From contig OX465282.1 in assembly GCA_949987705.1 (NCBI GenBank), positions 7,924,501 to 7,988,500 on the forward strand: a stretch of DNA of 64,000 nt, read 5' to 3'. Of the stretch, positions 45,380-57,360 are shown piece by piece (position 1 is the stretch's first letter; each line of letters begins with the position of its first letter). The stretch comes from Thereva unica. Lineage: Eukaryota > Arthropoda > Insecta > Diptera > Therevidae. The notes under the pieces are model-generated. The model did not search any database. It saw only the letters and a list, made by a program, of their open reading frames with translations, and was not told where the DNA came from. The translations under genes and the position numbers were made by a program.

Positions 45380-46095
45380 CTTAAGCCTTAAGATCGGATC
45401 GCGACCCTAAGAATCCAATCCATATTTTATAATATAACATTCATCTCATCACAATCATATAACATTCAGAACTTTCTTGGAGTGACTTATGACCAAGTCC
45501 CTGAAATAGCTAAGGAACCATATTATTACCCCTGCGCTGGAAAAATCTTGTTGCACGAAGAATCAAACGATAACGGGAACAGAAGGGCTTGCTCTCACTA
45601 TTGCAAGCAGTTCGACAATAGCTTGCACCTGGTTTAACCTCAAGAAAATACACAAAAGGACATGGACGAAGCATACGCTCGGTGCAGTAAACCATATAGC
45701 GCCTCATAAGCTCTTTAGTTTTTGATTGCAGTGAATATTTTATATTTTCGTGTTATTTAGGGGAGTTTTATCGAAGCTTATCCTCAAATAGGGGCGCCAT
45801 AGAAATCGGAATCTGCCCTTTTTTATGAGTGTAGTTCGCTAAGTTTTAAAAAGTGTTTTTAGCAAAAGATGGCGGAACATAATTGCTTAGCCCAGTGGTT
45901 TCCAAACTTTATAATACTGTGGCTGCCCTGTTACAAAAAAAACCTTGGGCCCACCCAATAAAATATGTAAATTTTCATACTCGGTGAAGTGGGCCATCTA
46001 GACCTTCGGTTTTTCAACATTGAATAACTTCGACATTTTTTAGCCGATTTTGAAAAATGAGCAAGATTTATTTAGGATATTCTCTACCATTTACT
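45380..46095. other. Unassigned, with one possible hAT terminus
   Basis: CAGTGGTTTCCAAACTTT near 45895 followed by GGGCCCACCC near 45949 looks like one end of a hAT element. No second end or target duplication was found. Confidence 0.35.
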
Positions 46096-46100
46096 TCAAA

Positions 46101-46960
46101 TCAGTTTTTGAATACAATGTCGATTAAATGACCTCCATTCGATACGCAAAAGGCAGCTGTTTTCGGGGGTTATCACTTCGTACGTTAGCTTTGAGTTCGT
46201 CAATGGTCTTCGGTTTGCTGGCATAAACTTTACTTTTGCAATAACTTTAGCTTCATTGGCTAGGTGCCCACGCTGTCTTTTTGGAAAAGGTTCGTTATAC
46301 CCTTTTCACGCGTTTTCGGACACACGAAGTTTACCAGCACCGTGCGTCGTCCAGGGCTTCTCGAACTTTGAAGAAAAATGGCCTTATTATGAACACACTT
46401 CGACCCAAACAGTGGCTTTCTCGTCGTGCAGTGGTGTTTCGTGAGTGGCGTGTGGGTTTTCTGTCAACAATTTTATTTATTGACTCCGCCAGTTTAAAAT
46501 GAGCTTCTTTCATCATCAAAACTTTGTCCCAAAAATCTGGCTCGGTATCGATCATTCTTACGACGACATTTCCAAACGATGCGGCTTGCCCGTTGGCAAC
46601 AATCATTGAGTAAGTTGCACTTTGTTTGGGAAGAGATGAGGATCTTGATTCATAATCCTCTTTAGAGTCGTTCCACTCACGTTTAAATCCTGAGATCAGC
46701 GGCGACACTCTCTATTACCGCTTTAACAACTTCATTAGAGTGTCGCGGGCGCCGTCAAATGGGACGCTGGCAAGTGGCTACAGATCAAGAAATACATTAC
46801 CAAACTACGAATTGTGTTGTCTGAAGGCGCCGAATTTCTCCCATATTTTTTACGATAAGCACGCACAGTTCTCACAATTGAACGATTGTTTTCAATGTGA
46901 AGCGCTACAAATGGAACGAGTTTTTTTTGAAGTGAATAGAATCATTGCTAACATGGCACT
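46101..46960 (-). pseudogene. Tc1/mariner-like transposase pseudogene
   Basis: In minus-strand order: ENNRSIVRTVRAYRKKYG and SAPSDNTIRSLV form the N-terminal helix-turn-helix. NEVVKAVIESVAAD and SATYSMIVANGQ follow. Next is DTEPDFWDKVLMMKEAHFKL (the DPDFxxKIIFSDEAHFxL block with the first catalytic Asp), then GRSVFIIRPFFF (the VWCGxxxxxIIGPYFF block). PKTREKGI comes after, then a jump to the KANVR-like part and a GGHLIDIVFKN C-terminus ending at 46101. In the DEAHF block the Asp reads Lys (MKEAHF). The stretch with the second Asp and the third catalytic residue is deleted. The gene is in several frames and dead. Confidence 0.82.
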
Positions 46961-47099
46961 GAATGACGTTTCAAAAGACGAGATGTATAATAAAAAAGAC
47001 AGAATAAAATTTAAGTAGAAATTAAACAGTGAGTCAAAAAATTCAAAAAGATAAAACCATCCGGCACCACAAAAATGAATTCCTTTGATAGATGTTTTA

Positions 47100-47212
47100 A
47101 TTGTTCGTAAAATTAAATTTTTTTTTTAAAAACCTTTTCTTCTGAAATTGCCCCCCGTATCATTGCGCCCGGTGCAAGTGCACCATTTGCACCTATGAAA
47201 GCGCCGCCCCTG
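47100..47212 (+). mobile_element. hAT-A right-end fragment (copy A2)
   Basis: ATTGCGCCCGGTGCAAGTGC, ACCATTTGCACCTATGAAAG and CGCCGCCCCTG form the full right end. The next 8 bp are CATACTGA, but no matching left end or duplication was found upstream. Confidence 0.75.
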
Positions 47213-47410
47213 CATACTGAATGTAAGGAGTTTCCGAGGAGCGAATGTAAACACCGATCACTACATAGCTGTTGCTGAAGTTAACATGATTAAGAAAGAA
47301 TACAAGCCCACCTGTACTATCTTAAGAAGAGAGGATGGTACTATAGCTAGTTGTATTGATGACATACTGGACATACTACTTTAGAGACTTAAAAGAGAAC
47401 TTCCAACAGG
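47213..47410 (+). pseudogene. LINE endonuclease end and linker scraps
   Basis: Frames read NVRSFRGANVNTDHYIAV, the RGAxxDSDHYLV end of RTE/AP-type endonucleases. Then TILRREDGTIAS and DDILDILL resemble the linker before the reverse transcriptase. A stop precedes the hAT-A copy at 47573. Confidence 0.6.
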
Positions 47411-47572
47411 GAGAAGTAGACAACCGTAATACAGACTACATTATTTGCTTCTACAGTACTCCGATACCAAGTGTCCAAATGCTTCCTTCAGGTGACTGTG
47501 AGCAAGATTATTACTGTCCTACTGTTCTGTTCGGTTGCGGCTGGTTCATCCATGTGGTTTACAACTTCGACA

Positions 47573-48867
47573 CAGGGCCGGCGCTTGGGTTTTTTGCGCC
47601 CGGTGCACTATACCATACTGCGCCCTATAAGCTGTTCATTTTTGAACGCAGTGAAGGACACAGAAACTCGCTGAATGGGAGAAATAATTTTCATAGTTTG
47701 CGCAAAATTTAAGATTGCACCATAATAATGCGTATAGCATACAAAAAAGATTACATAGATAGGAAGTTTCATATGGTTCAAAATCCAACCAAAAAACCGC
47801 TGAAAACATTGTTTGCCGAGAAGAGAATATGCAAGGACATTGGGTCGGGCAGGGGCCTTATTTCGTCTCTCGAGGCGATAGATCGACTCGACAAAGGAAG
47901 CTTCCCGATTTTTTCTATGTTTCATATTTGGCATCACGACCAAATCGACCAAATGGTTGCTGTTGTTTTTTGTCTCCTTTTTACTATGAAAAGAGAAGAA
48001 AATAAATGGCGGACAACAACAAGCTAAAGCATTCTAAAGTATAGTTTGTTGGAAAAGTTGACTCTTGTGAAAACTCATGCGATTATTCATCGAATTTCAA
48101 AAGGAGGCAATTGAAACCTATTTTAGTTGGTTGGCCCATATGAAACTGCCCATATTAATTTGTTAGATAGAACATGACATTGAGATGGAACGTAAAAGCT
48201 CGCTCAAAAGAGAGTAACCAATTGGAATTAATGGAATATCATTCCAGTAAGCTTTTTCATTTCTAAGTTCTGGCGAAAAAGCAGCAAAACTTCAAGCATA
48301 AACTGAACATGCCAGCCGGTGAAGCTACTTATATGGATTGAATTGAGCTTGATTGAACTGAAGCCAGTGAAGCCAGGGGGTATAAGGCAACAAAGAAAAA
48401 GGGCAATTAAAGAGGAGTTCAGCGGCACAAGGAGTTTTGTTCTCCTCATTTCGTTCATTAACCTCTTTTAAAAAATTTTGAAACAGAATTTAAAAGTGCA
48501 TCAACAGCCCCCTCAAGTTTATATCAATCACGGTAAACAGCAGTACACAATATAGAGCCATCGGAACAATTTTTGTTTTGTGTGAGTGGATATCGTGCTT
48601 TTTACAGAATTTTCAAAAAGTGCTCCAAATAAATGGGTGATTCTTGTCTCACAGTTTTTTCCCTGAATTTCTTGAATCTCGAACGTAAAATCTCTGGAAA
48701 CTTCCCGCAATTGGGCAAATTTGCGTAATTTCTTGCACCCGTGAGAATACTTTTCAATTTTGTTTTCAAAGTTTTTTTTTTTTTTTAATATTAATTTCAG
48801 AAATTGTGCCCTCACCAAATTGCGCCCGCCAAGTGCACCATTCGCACCTATGAAAGCGCCGTCCCTG
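47573..48867 (+). mobile_element. hAT-A element, copy A3, 1295 bp, perfect TSD
   Basis: The left end is CAGGGCCGGCGCTTGG and the right end is GAAAGCGCCGTCCCTG. Flanking CTTCGACA occurs at 47565-47572 and 48868-48875, an exact 8-bp duplication typical of hAT. The right third (from about 48480) shares blocks with copy A4, such as CAGCAGTACAC. A weak inverted repeat at 47740-48165 suggests a nested insertion in the middle. No transposase is seen. Confidence 0.92.
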
Positions 48868-48875
48868 CTTCGACA

Positions 48876-49240
48876 TCACTCCTTCTTTCAGTATTGACTC
48901 TGCCACTTTTCGTAACCCGTGGAATGTGTTCTTGATGAAGCGATATCCGGAACTATCCTTTTTTCCTTTAGGTTAATTAAACACTCAAATTTAACAAAGA
49001 GTGAATAAAAACCTAGGAGTTTTCTCAATGATTTCTCTCTAAAAATCCAAAACAAACTCCTCGCATATCCTTTTTTCGAAGAACCTAGTTTTTTTCCGTC
49101 TACCTTTTTTCTTCTATCTTTGGAAAAATTTCAGTGTTTTTTTCTTTTTTTTTTGTAATTATTTAATCCCGGTATACTTGTAGCGTTTTTTCGGGATTCA
49201 AAATCCTATTTGTGTAAACCGGCATCCCTTACAGTATGAC
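48876..49240. other. Unassigned AT-rich DNA
   Basis: T-rich, no gene or family repeat recognised. Confidence 0.4.
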
Positions 49241-49244
49241 ATCC

Positions 49245-49325
49245 CTCCCTGCTAACTAATCTTCAAGCTGTTGGTATCGACTCAGTTCTATGGTATTGGA
49301 TTGAGAGCTTTCTGGCGGTTTTGCA
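49245..49325 (+). pseudogene. LINE reverse transcriptase scrap
   Basis: LLTNLQAVGIDSVLWYWIES matches the AKLKAIGIDSLLYKWVESF segment of the LINE at 55.98 kb. About 27 codons only. Confidence 0.7.
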
Positions 49326-49372
49326 CTGCAATTAACTAGGATGAATGATTTAGTTTAGTAGAAGAGTAGAAT

Positions 49373-50058
49373 CAGGGCCGGCACTTTGTTTTTTGCGCCC
49401 GGTGCAGAATGCCATATTGCGCCCTATCCACTGAATCTCGTTACAAGGGATCTTATGCTTCTCACTTTGTTTATTTACCACTTTTAACAAATCTCGGAAC
49501 CTGAAGTTATATCAATCCCAGTATACAGCAGTACACTATACAGAACCATCGAAATAACTATTTCCTTTGTGTGAGTTAATATGGCGCTTTTAAAAGAATT
49601 TTCATAAGCGATCCAGAGCAGTATATATTTTTCTTTCCCTCGGCGCATTTTTCTTTTCAATTTTTACTTCAGATTCTCGAAAACGAATGTCTGTTTCGTC
49701 TTTTTTTTAGGAGAAAACTTACATAGGTAGGTACAAATTTTATAAAAATCTCAAAACTCGGGTAAGCTCCTGCGCAAGGGGAAGCAGTGTTTTCCTACTT
49801 AGAAATTTGGTAAATTTGTAAATTTTTAGCGCCCGCGCGATCCACACGAGTTCGGAGACAGGCGTACAGAATATTTTATCAAGAGGATTAACTAGAAAAA
49901 TAAATCAAGTTAGGTTATAAAAGGGAATTCCTTTAATATATGAAAGCCATGGAAAGATTTTTTCAATTTTTTTAAAATCTTAGTTTCTAAAATTGCGCCC
50001 CTGTGCAGTTGCGCCCCGTGCGAGTGCACCATTTGCACCTATTGAAGAGCCGTACCTG
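49373..50058 (+). mobile_element. hAT-A element, copy A4, 686 bp
   Basis: The left end is CAGGGCCGGCACTTTG and the right end is TTGAAGAGCCGTACCTG. Flanks AGTAGAAT (49365-49372) and AGTAAAAT (50059-50066) match at 7 of 8 positions. The right subterminal region carries a duplicated GCGCCCC phrase. No transposase. Confidence 0.87.
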
Positions 50059-50069
50059 AGTAAAATGGA

Positions 50070-52900
50070 ACAAATCTCGAGATGGTGTCAGGTAAGGCAA
50101 GAATATAGCATCTGCCAGTTTCAATGACCCTTTCCACTAATGTTTTGAAAATAGATGGTAAAATTTGGTACATTCCAGACAACATTCAAGATTGATCGAG
50201 GGGAGACATTAGGTGCGACAGAGCCATCCTGTTTTTTGGAATGAACTTTAATCGGACAAAAATTTTCATCCAATAATGCACTGAATAAGGGATTAGGTAT
50301 CGCACTTTATAAGAAATGAATTTGAATTATAATACATTTGACCCTTTTGGATAAGTTCTCTGCAGAAAATCTCATCTATCGCTAGCACTAGAAAGCACTT
50401 CGGAGAAAGCACTTCTAGATCGATATCCAACGATAGAATGATTCACACCAGAAGAACTAGAACTTCCACTAATTAGAGCAACAGCTCTAACATAAGCATG
50501 CATGGCGGTAACAACTGCACGAGTTGAAACGGCTGCAGCGGGATAGGAATTTACAGACTCAGATCATCACCAAAGAAGAACGCTAGCTTCGATTTTAATA
50601 ACGAAACAAATTTTAAAGTAGTTTTGAAAATTTGTAGCTTCACCTTCAACTTATCCATGCTGTAGACTGTAGAGAATCGTCTATTTTTATTAAAATCACT
50701 TAACGTACCGAAGTAGAACTTAGTGCTTGGTGTAAGTCAATTTCTTTTAAATACGAAGAGCGATCTCTCTTATAAACACTCTGTGTACCATAAAAGAAAT
50801 ACTTTTCATTTAATTGTCAACGAAGATCATTAAGATTTCAGGCAATGATCAATAATCTTGCGTATTTAAAAATATGTTGAAGATCAATATGATCAATCTG
50901 ATCCCATGCTCAGTGTTAAACGAACGACTTAGAAAGCATTCAACAAATTTCTCACGAAAATAACAAAAATTCCAAATTGTCACTTATATTAATTTGATCC
51001 AAAAGAACACAATCTTAATCCGGCATAAGCCGAAATGCAAATTCCGATCTTCTTTTTTTAAAATTTCTACGCACAATGGTGTCACATTTCAGTTTTGATC
51101 GCACTCGAAACTTTAATCCGTTTATAAAACTGTAAGAAATTCAAACCACACGCCTTTAAAGAATCTCCACAGATGATAACAAAAACCAGTCGTGAATTGA
51201 GAGTGTACCGACCGCAACCAATATAGGCGGAAGGAGTCCATAAATAATAAAAAGAGTTGACCAATTCCCACATGGCTGGATATGCCCGGCTCCCGTGCAA
51301 ACATAAAAGGAAGAAAAATCACCCAGAAATAGTCACAAGACATCCCATAGTACATGCGAGGAGCCCTAGGAGCACCTAGAAGATGCTCCTTATGAAATAT
51401 GCCACCACTTGCTGCAGCATGTTCTGCATACAATGAAGAAATAATTTCTCGTGCCTCATATTCCAGGCGCTTTGGCCGTAGTCAAACTGAACAAATACGA
51501 TCACAATTACCGCAGGCGGGTGGAGAGGGGGACGGACGGACGGACGACATCTAGTGGTGCAGCATGGCAGGTTGCCCCACAGCTCCGGCTGAATGCAATC
51601 GATGCACTTCGCGGTGCTGCTGCTGGTCCGCGCCATCCAGGTCCAGGGGACATAAATTTCTGAATTACCTGGCGACAAATTCTTTCTTTATTGCCCGGCG
51701 AACAATACCGCCACAGATCATTTATATCTGCGCATTATGCAGTCACTTGAAGCGTACAGATTGGCTGGGTGTTCATGACGGGCTGCAATATAATTGGAAG
51801 TTAGAGGATTGCAGTCACTACTGCAGGAGCAGTGCAGAGGTGCACCATCCGTGCTGCAGTTGTACTGGCCCCATGTCAAAACATAAATTAAAACTCAAAA
51901 CATCGACGCTATCGTTTGTTACATGGTCAGCTTACAACATAGAAGTGGAAACGGAGAAAAATCGGCGACGCATTTCTAGTCAATGCAACTTTCCATCGCG
52001 CTAGATCCACCACCACAGTACTACTACCAGAGTCTTTGGTGGAGAGAATCGTGATGATGACCTTTCGGTGCATCTGATCTATCAGGTGAAGTGGCCATTT
52101 TCAATGTAATTGCACCTGCAAAAATAATACCCACCTCTTGGCATTCTCAATTACCATTGGATGACAAGCGATTTTAATAAGCTGCAGGTGACATTAATAA
52201 ATGTGTGGGTCACTGGCGGATGTAAATCTTTTGACATACATAAAGTCTACGGTTTTTGGTGTGAGATACCGGGTAACGGTTACTAGATAAATATCAGTTT
52301 GAGAGAATTTTTCGCTGAAGATCACTTAGGCGAGATTTTATAAAATTGTTTATTACTTTAATATAAAATAAATGTGGAAAGAAGCGACCAGGTTGAACGG
52401 AGATTTAATGTGAAGATCTCTTAGTATGAAACGATTTCCAATTCGATTTTCAATGTGACAAATATATGAAAGTCAGACCGAGTTTCCCCTTAATTTCTAT
52501 CTCACGATCTTCCATCGGAATACCCATTAATAAGTTAAGAGATTTTACGCACTACTTTCTTATCCGGAATTGTCCTTGCGTCAGTATCTATGCCTTTAGC
52601 TTCATCTCGAATTTTTAGAGCTTCCTGGTGATTATTACTCTTAAGAATGTCATCTACCTAAATGATCCAAATTGATATTTATGTTCTGCTTCTACTAAAC
52701 CGCAAAGACACCTTATGGCCAGACCTCTAAATCGTAGAAGGATAGAGAAAGGATAGCGTTTTGTAATGCCTGCGCTCCGGGAAGAATATCGTTCAGGCTC
52801 GCGTTTGTTGACGTTTATGATGACCGGTCGGTATCCCCGAGTTGTTTCGATGTGCTGCTTTATAGACGTAATATATCGTTATTAAATAAATAGGATAATC
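50070..52900. other. Non-repetitive DNA, no gene recognised
   Basis: About 2.8 kb without any repeat seen elsewhere in the window. Overlapping frames on both strands at 51082-52004 (up to 146 codons) have no motif and mostly reflect locally higher GC. A (GACG)n run lies near 51533. Confidence 0.4.
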
Positions 52901-54930
52901 TAGGTTGAATAAATAGTGTCGGCGTGTCCCCACCAAAAACACGGTTCACACGGGCCACGGGTTGTACCGCCGACGGGCTGCACGGGCCACACGGGTAATA
53001 CGAGCTCGGCGATACTAGTCTACCTAGACAATGTTCTTTTTAGAATTATATAAACGCCGGAGAAATTCATTGTGTATAGGTAGTTACAAAGGAGTCGAAA
53101 AGAGAGCAAGAGAATGCTTCTTGGTTTCACAACAACTAAAACGCCTCTATTAGTCCAGGCAACTAAGGAAAAATATAGGAGAATTGTAGGGGGAAATGGT
53201 ACATGGTATATAGGGGGGAAATGGTACATTTTCAAAAAAAAAAAAAAAAATTAGTTGTTAGAAAGTTGCCTGGTGATAGGATGGGTTCAGGTATAAATAG
53301 GGTGATTCTTCGGTATCCTTGACGTTGGAGGAGCTCGCCGGAGTGGTATCTGCAAGTTGGGGAGTAGCAGTTGATTAAGTGGTATCACGGCAAAAGAGAG
53401 ATGCACGAGATCGATCTAAGATTCACGAATGGCTCAATAACCATCCCCGTTTTCCGAAGTTGAATTCGTTCATGTCGCTGTCAACGGACATTCTGGTAAA
53501 GTAAACTGCCACCAAGCAAGTTCGGTTCCAGGAAGTGGTGTTTTGTCACTAGCCAATACCAGCAGTACCATTAAAATTAATGTGACAGTTACTGTCAACC
53601 CTCTGACAATTTTCCAAAGAACTGTCAACTGTCAAAAAGAGGGACGAAGATATTGTAGAACTTTTGACATATCAATTAACTCCATTTCCTCTGGCTCTGT
53701 TCAGCGAGGCCGGAATACGAAAAAGAAAAAAAGTCATCCCTATACGATGTTTTCGTGGCAGAGGGCAAGGTAACGATCGATCTAGCCCAAAGCAACAATA
53801 TGGTAGGCGGTGTTTTCTTTCCCTGTAGCATGAAATGGAAAGAGGCATCTTACATTTCTTCCATTTGCCATCAGTACAAAACGAGCATAAGGGAGGAGGG
53901 CTAGCAAAAACTCTGGTTGAAATCAACCCTAATGAAGGCACGAGGATCACATTTTAACATAAGATATTTTTTCCTAATGAAAGAAACAAAACAAGACTGA
54001 CCTACCTGCTGAGCGAGAAAACGGCAGCAGGTATTGGAGTAACTGTTGCTACAGGGGAAGCTGTTGACACTATTGTAAGGTACGGTTTGGATAAAAGGGC
54101 GGTATCCTGTATTCTGTATCCTGGCCCCATCTATGAAATATCAAAAATATTCACAAGATTGCTCAATATCACCTGAGGATATTGAAAAGGCCGCCGATAG
54201 GCTGTTTCTAGCTGTTTACAATGCACCTGCACATTAAGACAATCTGAACAAACATCGGTTTTAGGCATTTTTTTAAAGCGTCAACGAAGCCCAAATCCAA
54301 CATGGTCACTGTTCTTGCCACCAGACCCCCACCACCTACCCAATAGAATTGTGCAAGGGGAAAAAAGGGATCCTCAGTTACCTGCGGCACTCAACTCCGT
54401 TTCGAAGATATTTTGCCGATGCGTGAATACTATATCACGGGTCTAAACGGGATACGGGTTTACCGGGTCACGGAGCAAGGCGGGATCCGGAGTAATTATT
54501 GGGAACAATTAAACACTCCTACGGCATAGAGGGCGGCATGGGGTCGGCGACGAGGCCGTAATTTTCCAGAGAGACAGTAGATAGAGCACAGATTTCACGG
54601 GTGAAGATTTACTGTAATTCTAAAGAAATGACTACTTGGCCATTTGCCGCCTCTATAGCCCATATCCCGAGCCTTGTTGAATCCGTGTGGCCCGCCGCGC
54701 CGAAATAGTATTCTTTTAGTCGGACGACCGGTTTGAAGATACTCATATAGATTTGATGGACGGTCGGAGTGTAGGAGTTTGGAAACAAATCCTTTTGCCT
54801 TGAGAGACAAGTACACATCAAGGGAGCTTCTCAGAACGGAAGAACGATAAGGTCTGGTGACTGATATAGAAAGATCGGAGAAGATTATAGACAAACCTTG
54901 TTACCATTGGAGGCTACATTGAGTTTATCA
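52901..54930. other. Unassigned, with short local repeats
   Basis: CACACGGGCCACGGG and CACGGGCCACACGGG lie near 52946 and 52981. GGGGAAATGGTACAT occurs twice near 53192 and 53217, followed by an A run. Frames up to 99 codons have no motif. Confidence 0.4.
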
Positions 54931-54934
54931 CGGC

Positions 54935-55250
54935 ATGACACATCAAGTGAAGAAAAGATCATGCTTGCATAAGGGAACTACAAAGACCCTTGAACGCACA
55001 GCGCTGAATAACCGTGACGTGGAACTTGTAGATAAATTCGGTTATCTCGGTAGTATTATTACCGAAAATTGCGGGACAGAAGAAGACGTAAATTCCAGGA
55101 TAAATAAAGTACGAAGCGCATATGCATACCTGTTCCGCGTATGGAGATCAACGGAGATTTCAATTAACACCAGATTGCGGCTGTTCCACTCCAACGTTAA
55201 TTACGGCTGCGAAACTTGGAAAGTCACACAATTCATCACAATGTGCCTAC
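54935..55250 (+). pseudogene. RTE-like LINE C-terminal domain fragment
   Basis: One frame reads VELVDKFGYLGSIITENCGT, EEDVNSRINKVRSAYAYLFR and VWRSTEISINTRLRLFHSNV, then YGCETWKVT. This is the FxYLGSxIxxDGGxxxDIxxRIxKAR...YGCETW string after the reverse transcriptase palm. A few residues before YGCETW (the VLLYG part) are deleted. It ends where an opposite-strand LINE scrap begins. Confidence 0.82.
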
Positions 55251-55289
55251 AAGTTTTTATCAACGTCGTATCCAAAATAAATTTCCAAT

Positions 55290-55650
55290 GAATACTATAG
55301 GGACTATTTAAATAAATTTGGACATCATCTGCATACAAGTGGAGGTTACTATTCGCCACGATACTGCTGAGGTCATTTACATGTGTACATTCTGAAAAGC
55401 AACGATCCTAATATGGAACCTTGCGGAACATCGCGCGTCATTGGTAAAGGATCCGAAATTGAATTGTGTAGTCATAAAATTTTTGAGATCGATTTTTCAA
55501 GTAATCTCGAATTAAGGGCGAGGTTGAGGATGAAAATCTCACGTTGTCTATTAGCTTAATTTGTAGAAGCTTATGGCTAACACTGTCAAAAGCTTTACTT
55601 ACTGAAGTCAAGAAACACAATAAATGCAATGTCATCAAAATCAAGAGCCA
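55290..55650 (-). pseudogene. LINE reverse transcriptase fragment with YADD, Jockey/CR1-like
   Basis: Minus frames give FLTSVSKAFDSVSHKLLQIK, LIDNVRFSSSTS and IRDYLKNRSQKF. DVPQGSILGSLLF and, after a frame shift, NSNLHLYADDVQIYLN follow. The FSKAFD, PQGSILGPLLF and YADD catalytic blocks are all present in order, but in different frames. Truncated at both sides. Confidence 0.85.
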
Positions 55651-55949
55651 CCCGCAGGTCAGTGGTCACCTTCAGCCGTGCAGTTTCACAACTGCTCCTT
55701 TTGCGGGAACAAGACAGTGCGTACGACAACATAAACCATGTTTCACAGTGCCCTTCGATACCTCGACATTAGTTTTTCCAGTATTCTAGCAGTTTTTGAA
55801 GATGGTGTATGAGCAACGTGTCCTATTCGGCCGTAGGAGTTCTTAGATTGCTAGGTCGAAGGAGGCATTCTTTTATGATGTCATGCAAACGTTTGAGAGA
55901 GTTGTGCCTTTAGGTAAACCATTTTTTTCGAGTGCCTTAACGAATCAAG

Positions 55950-57237
55950 TACGGCAGTATGCCAGTATGGCACTCATCCTTGTCAGCTAAACTCAAAGCT
56001 ATTGGAATTGACTCGCTTCTGTATAAGTGGGTTGAGAGTTTCCTTTCCGGCCGTTCAATTAAGGTAGTATTGGATGGCATCAAATCTGAATCTCACCCCA
56101 TCTCTGCGGAGGTCCCCCAGGGTTCAATTTTATCACCGGCCTTATTTCTCATTTTTATAAATGACCTACTTTCAATCCCCTCCAACCCACTTCTCAGCTT
56201 CGCTGACGACGGTACTCTACGTTACTCGTACAGCTTCGATACAAGACAGACTCACACCAGATCCTGTCTTGATGATCGCGAACTAATGTTCAACTCTATT
56301 AATAATGACATTGAACTCATTCTAGAGTGTGGAAGCAAGAATCGTGTTGAATTCAAGCCCACCAAAACCAAGTGAATGGGGCCGCAAGAACCGTGTCGAG
56401 TTCAATGCATCCAAAACGAAGTACTGTCTCATCTCCAATAAAACCTGCGCCGACCCTCCTTCTATTTCAGTGGACAACAAAAACCTAACGGCAGAACCGT
56501 CTTTAAACATCCTAGGCATAACACTATCCGAAAATCTGCGGTGGAATAACCACATATTCCAAATCGCTAAACAAGCATCACAATGCCTGGGATTCCTTAA
56601 AAGATGCAAATTCCTCCTTCAGCCGTCGGCCAGGGCTACAATCTACAAGTCCTACATTCGTCCCCGCCTCGAATACAACTGGTATATTTGGGCTGGGGCC
56701 CCGAGAACCACCTTAGCCTGGCTGGACAAGATGCAAAGTCGCGCTCTCAAACTTATTGGCGATTGCGCCATTTGCTCCTCAATTGACTCATTAAGCCACC
56801 GTAGGAATGTAGCAGCTCTTGCAAAATTTTACCGATTTTACCACAACGATTGCTCTACTGAAATAAGTAACCTCATGCCTCCACGGCAACTTTTCTCCCG
56901 CAACACTAGACTTGCCCGCTCGGCTCACCCTTATAGTCTACAGCCCTAATCTTCGCGCACACTCCGATTTAGAAATTCGTTTATAACAAGAACAACGCGA
57001 CTGTGGAACAACTTACCTCAGTCAATTTTCCCGAACTCATAGAACACCCAAGAGTTCAAGCGCAAGGTTCACCACCATCTCCTCCAACACCCACCCGACT
57101 CCCCCTAATCTATCCTATCTTTCTCTCTATCCTTCGAGCTAAGCTTACTACTAGACATTGCACCATGACGTGTATGACATGACGGACTAGTAGTACAAAG
57201 GATGACACCTAAGCTTAGACTATCACATAAAAAAAAA
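55950..57237 (+). pseudogene. LINE ORF2 3' half with 3' tail, CR1/Jockey-like (best-preserved LINE)
   Basis: The frame reads SLSAKLKAIGIDSLLYKWVE, SAEVPQGSILSPALFLIFIN and LLSFADDGTLRYSY, with FADD as the catalytic motif, and breaks at 56374. A second frame (56329-56949) restarts inside a short duplication and carries SLNILGITLSENLRWNNH, YKSYIRPRLEYNWYIW and SLSHRRNVAALAKFYRFYHN. A later frame gives ITRTTRLWNNLPQS near the true C-terminus. The 3' untranslated tail at 57137-57237 has ACTACTAGACATTGCACC, CGGACTAGTAGTACAAAGGA and TATCACATAAAAAAAAA. No RNase H follows. The 5' part is missing. Confidence 0.9.
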
Positions 57238-57360
57238 GTGCTGACTTATTTCAAAGAAAAACGTTTTTAGCGATTTATTGTGATAGGGCTTCAAAAACCA
57301 TCTTGATGAGGCTGAATAAAGCACAAATAGCGTCTTCAAACTTCATACCAATCTGCTGCA

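Noticed and set aside
45895..45960. A complete hAT element starting CAGTGGTTTCCAAAC
   Set aside because: Only one terminus was found. No inverted partner or 8-bp duplication in reach.
51082..52004. Gene in overlapping 100-146 codon frames
   Set aside because: Frames are open on both strands at once without motifs, as expected for a locally GC-richer patch that lacks stops by chance.
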